From positions 730,001 through 794,000 of the forward strand of contig NC_063051.1 in the NCBI RefSeq assembly GCF_018812025.1: a stretch of DNA of 64,000 nt. The letters are read 5' to 3'. Made by a program: the position numbers and the translations under genes. The stretch is from Megalobrama amblycephala. Lineage: Eukaryota; Chordata; Actinopteri; Cypriniformes; Xenocyprididae. The notes under the pieces were generated by a model that made no database searches, was not told the DNA's origin, and saw only the letters and a program-made list of their open reading frames with translations. Below are positions 60,982 through 64,000 of the stretch, in pieces; the stretch's first letter is position 1; each line of letters begins with the position of its first letter.

Positions 60982-61649
60982 GTACGAAAGAGGATTAGGG
61001 CCAAGCAATAATAAAAAAATAAAACCCATCTCGAGATTAAAGTTGTTACATTTTGAGAAAAAACTCGTTAAATTTCGAGAAAAAAGTTGAGATAAAATGT
61101 TGAGAAGTCGTAATTCGTAAATTCGTAATTTAACGAATTTGTTCTCATAATTTAACAACTTTTTTCTCATAATTTAATGAGTTTATTCTCGACATTTTAT
61201 CTCGACTTTCTCGAAATTTAACGACATTTTTCTCATAATTTAACGAATTTGTTCTCGTAATTTAATGACTTTTTTCTCGTAATTTAATGAGTTTTTTTCT
61301 CGTAATTTAACAAGTTTATTCTCAACATTTTATCTTGACTTTTTTCTTGAAATTTAACTAGTTTTTTCTTGTAATTTAACGAGTTTATTCTCAACATTTT
61401 ATCTCAACCTTGTTCTCGAAATGTAACAAGTTTTTTCTCGAAATTTAACAAGTTTATTCTCAACATTTTATCTCGACTTTTTTCTTGAAATTTAACACGT
61501 TTTTTCTCGTAATTTAACAAGTTTATTCTCAACATTTTATCTCAACCTTGTTCTCGAAATTTAACGAGTTTTTTCTCGAAATTTAACAACTTTAATCTCG
61601 AGATGGTTTTATTTTTTTATTATTGCTTGGCCCTAATCCTCTTCCGTAC
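60982..61649. mobile_element. Inverted-end element with a repeated TTTAACGA core
   Basis: About 68 bp of nearly perfect inverted ends: AGAGGATTAGGGCCAAGCAA at the left and its reverse complement at the right. They continue through AATAATAAAAAAATAAAAC and CATCTCGAGATTAAAGTTGT. The base outside each end is TAAT (60978-60981 and 61650-61653), a possible 4-bp duplication. The core is a degenerate tandem of CTCGAAATTTAACGAG-like and TTATTCTCAACATTTTATC units. The build resembles the elements at 13678 and 18803, but the sequence is different. Confidence 0.85.
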
Positions 61650-62379
61650 TAATGAGACTCACCACTGAGAATAATATTAATAAATAAAAATAATTAATTA
61701 AAAAATAAAAATACAGTAATGAGAATATGGAAGAAGGAAAACATGCCTAATTGTCATAATACTATCAAAATAATGTTTGCAAAAAAAGGTTAATTTTTTA
61801 TTTTATTTTAAGCAAATATAACTTTTTCCTTTTGATTTTGAGATGACCTGTGACCTGGATACATTTTCATAAGATTTACATCCTTTAGTCATCTCAGCTA
61901 ACTGTTAGAGTTAATAAGCACCGGTTTATATTCAGTGCAGTCATAAGATGTTTGCATAATAATTAACTCAATGCCAGTTTAAAAAGTGTATCGATATGAC
62001 TAGATCTGAAACCAGCTTTTCTCTCAGGAAAGATTCAATGACGCATTTACAAACGTAGTACAGAAGCGATTGAACATTCAGTCACGCTACAAATACGGTG
62101 GTTTGCATACTGAGCAGCTCAATCGACACACAGTGGTGAAGGGAGAACACCTCCTCATCTCTCAAGCCTCTGAATCTGTCTGTTCACCTTCCATCGGGGA
62201 TTAATGATGACAGCCCATGAAATGAGCTCGGGCCACGGGAGCGTGGAGGTCAGAACCAGATTAGACTCTGACCAGCCAACCTGATCTAGAACCTGCTCCA
62301 TCTACTCAAATCCCACCTGAAACATTAAAGGAGACGCATCAGTTAACCCTTACATAACATACTGCCGCTATGGCACATT

Positions 62380-62825
62380 GATGGTATCAGATGGTAATAT
62401 TTTGAGATGTATCATGGCACCGATATACATGATAATTACATTATACCGTAGTACTTTTTTGGTAGTGAAACATACATGATATTCCAAAAAAACTGTACTG
62501 TGGAAGTAGCATGGTACAGTGGTGACATATTTACCATGGTACTGAAATTCATGTACCATGGCATTTACAAAATACATTAAAGTACATTCAAAACAGCATG
62601 GTAGCATCATAGTAATTGTCTAAAACCCCATGGAAATACCGTGGTACTTTTTTATTGGTATTGAAGCATACATGATATTTCAATGAAACCAATTTACCAT
62701 GGTAGAATTACGGTATCATATTTGCAATGGTATTGAAATTCATGCACCTTGGTATTTATATCATACAGCAAAAGAACTTTCAAAATTACCATGGTAGTAC
62801 CACTGTAAATTTTCAAAATCCCATG
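62380..62825 (+). repeat. Diverged ~185-bp tandem repeat with ACCATGGTA words
   Basis: The markers CCGTAGTACTTTTTTGG (about 62446), CCGTGGTACTTTTTTATTGG (about 62639) and ACTGTGATACTTTTTTT (about 62830) recur at about 185-190 bp. CATACATGATATTCCA / CATACATGATATTTCA follow the first two. Palindromic CCATGG-containing words are scattered throughout. Scattered single units occur at 15665-15700, 35640-35670 and 47800-47860. Confidence 0.65.
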
Positions 62826-63620
62826 TCAATACTGTGATACTTTTTTTTTTATGTGATATAATCATTGTTCATTGGTTGTATGTGAACTGAATGACTAGTT
62901 CACATATCATGAATATGGACATATTGGACATTTACCATAGACGTAACATGGTATTTTTGGAAGTACATTGGCATACCTACCAAACACTATTCAAAGTTAC
63001 AAAGGTTAGTTTTATCATGCGCAAAAAGCATGGTATTTCCATTGTACATGTCTAAAAAACAATAAATGTAAAAAAACATGGTACTTTTCATTGGTTTGTG
63101 AACTGAATAATTTTCATGTATCATGGTATTATTATTGTACTGTAATAATACACTATATACACAAAAAGTACTCTGGTACTACCATAGTTTTTTGGACATT
63201 TACCATAATAGTACCATGGTATTTTTGGAAGTACTTTGGCACACAATTCAAAGTTATAAAGATTAGTTTTATTATGCCCAAAAGGCATCGTATTTCCATT
63301 GTACATGTCTAAAACAAACCAACATGGTACTTTTTTTGTAACGATCATTATTCATTGGTTGTTTGTGAACTGAATTATTTACATATTCATGTATCATGGT
63401 ATTATTATTGTAATAACACACTATATACACATAAAATACTCTGGTACTACCTTTTTATTTTTATATTTTTGGACATTTACCATAGTAGCACCATGGTATT
63501 TTTGGAAGCACTTTGGCAAACGTACTAAATAAAGTACCAAAATGGTACACCACCAGTCTGTTATTTATCATGCCAAAAAAGCATGGTATTTCCATGTTTA
63601 CGTTAGTAAACTTTCAATAA
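62826..63620 (+). repeat. Three-copy ~270-bp tandem repeat
   Basis: The marker TTGGACATTTACCATA starts at 62924 and 63192, with a third TTGGACATTTACC at 63469 (spacings 268 and 277). Each unit also holds GTATTTTTGGAAGTAC, AGCATGGTATTTCCA or a variant, and a TTCATTGGTT..GTGAACTGAA word. Open frames on both strands are remnants of this low-complexity structure. Confidence 0.78.
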
Positions 63621-64000
63621 TACTCCATCTTATAAAGTTTGACATGCTCACAGATCTCTATAGCTGTGAAACACTCAGTCCCTGTACAAGATCTATGGCA
63701 GATCAGCACCTGCAACAGTGCTATTTGTTTGGGAGCGTGTGCTGAAAATGATGTGGGATTTGGAGGCGTTATGTACAATCAGAGCGACGGGCAGGTGGGG
63801 ATCAGATGTGCTTGCAGAACTAAAGGGATTAGCGACCACTACAGAACAGATCTGTTTGATGTTGACACTCTCTCCCAGAGGCCCTCGACAGACACCGAGA
63901 CCTGCTCACTTCACACACTGACAACACAATGAAGCCAAAATATAAGTGGAAAACATGAATGTGAGCGCTGCTGGCCTGTGCAAAACTGATGCTAGAATGT

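Overview
This window is vertebrate nuclear DNA, most likely from a cyprinid (carp-family) fish. The evidence is spliced exons with GT-AG borders, many dinucleotide microsatellites, AT-rich introns and a dense load of short non-autonomous DNA transposons with inverted ends, of kinds common in carp and zebrafish genomes. There is no bacterial-type gene density. Almost every long open frame is a shadow of a repeat.

One gene is supported. Four small minus-strand exons at 40584-40613, 24594-24688, 22523-22654 and 7004-7150 join in a single reading frame. They encode the cytosolic N-terminus and first membrane segments of a K-Cl cotransporter. From recall of the family, the peptide matches KCC2 (slc12a5, the neuronal K+/Cl- exporter) better than KCC1, KCC3 or KCC4. 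Three exons are secure. The fourth, a 30-nt exon, is inferred from its splice sites and phase and looks like a neuronal microexon. The start exon was not found to the right of it, and the rest of the transporter lies beyond the left edge. The window is therefore mostly large introns (about 15.9, 1.9 and 15.4 kb, plus flanks).

Left part (1-22 kb): transposon remnants, a tandem array of tRNA-like units (4.2-6.6 kb) with a three-monomer higher-order period of about 617 bp, exon 7004-7150, long CA and TA tracts, and two elements whose inverted ends enclose large minisatellites (13.68-15.47 and 18.80-20.81 kb).

Middle (22-41 kb): two KCC2 exons, a near-perfect fold-back element (23.3-24.1 kb), a third, truncated minisatellite element, a tRNA-derived SINE remnant, a four-copy local repeat that forms a hairpin (28.3-29.4 kb), and several larger inverted-end elements.

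Right part (41-64 kb): no recognised exon after the microexon. It holds three TTAA-flanked elements, one of them nested exactly inside another element whose empty-site relative is at 52.4 kb. It also has a fourth inverted-end element with a repeated core (60.98-61.65 kb), a perfect X-box-like palindrome at 60.34 kb, and a three-copy tandem repeat of about 270 bp near the end.

No multi-gene system is visible. The items most worth following are the KCC2 microexon, the tRNA-like higher-order array and the inverted-end elements with minisatellite cores. All family assignments rest on reading and memory; no search was run.
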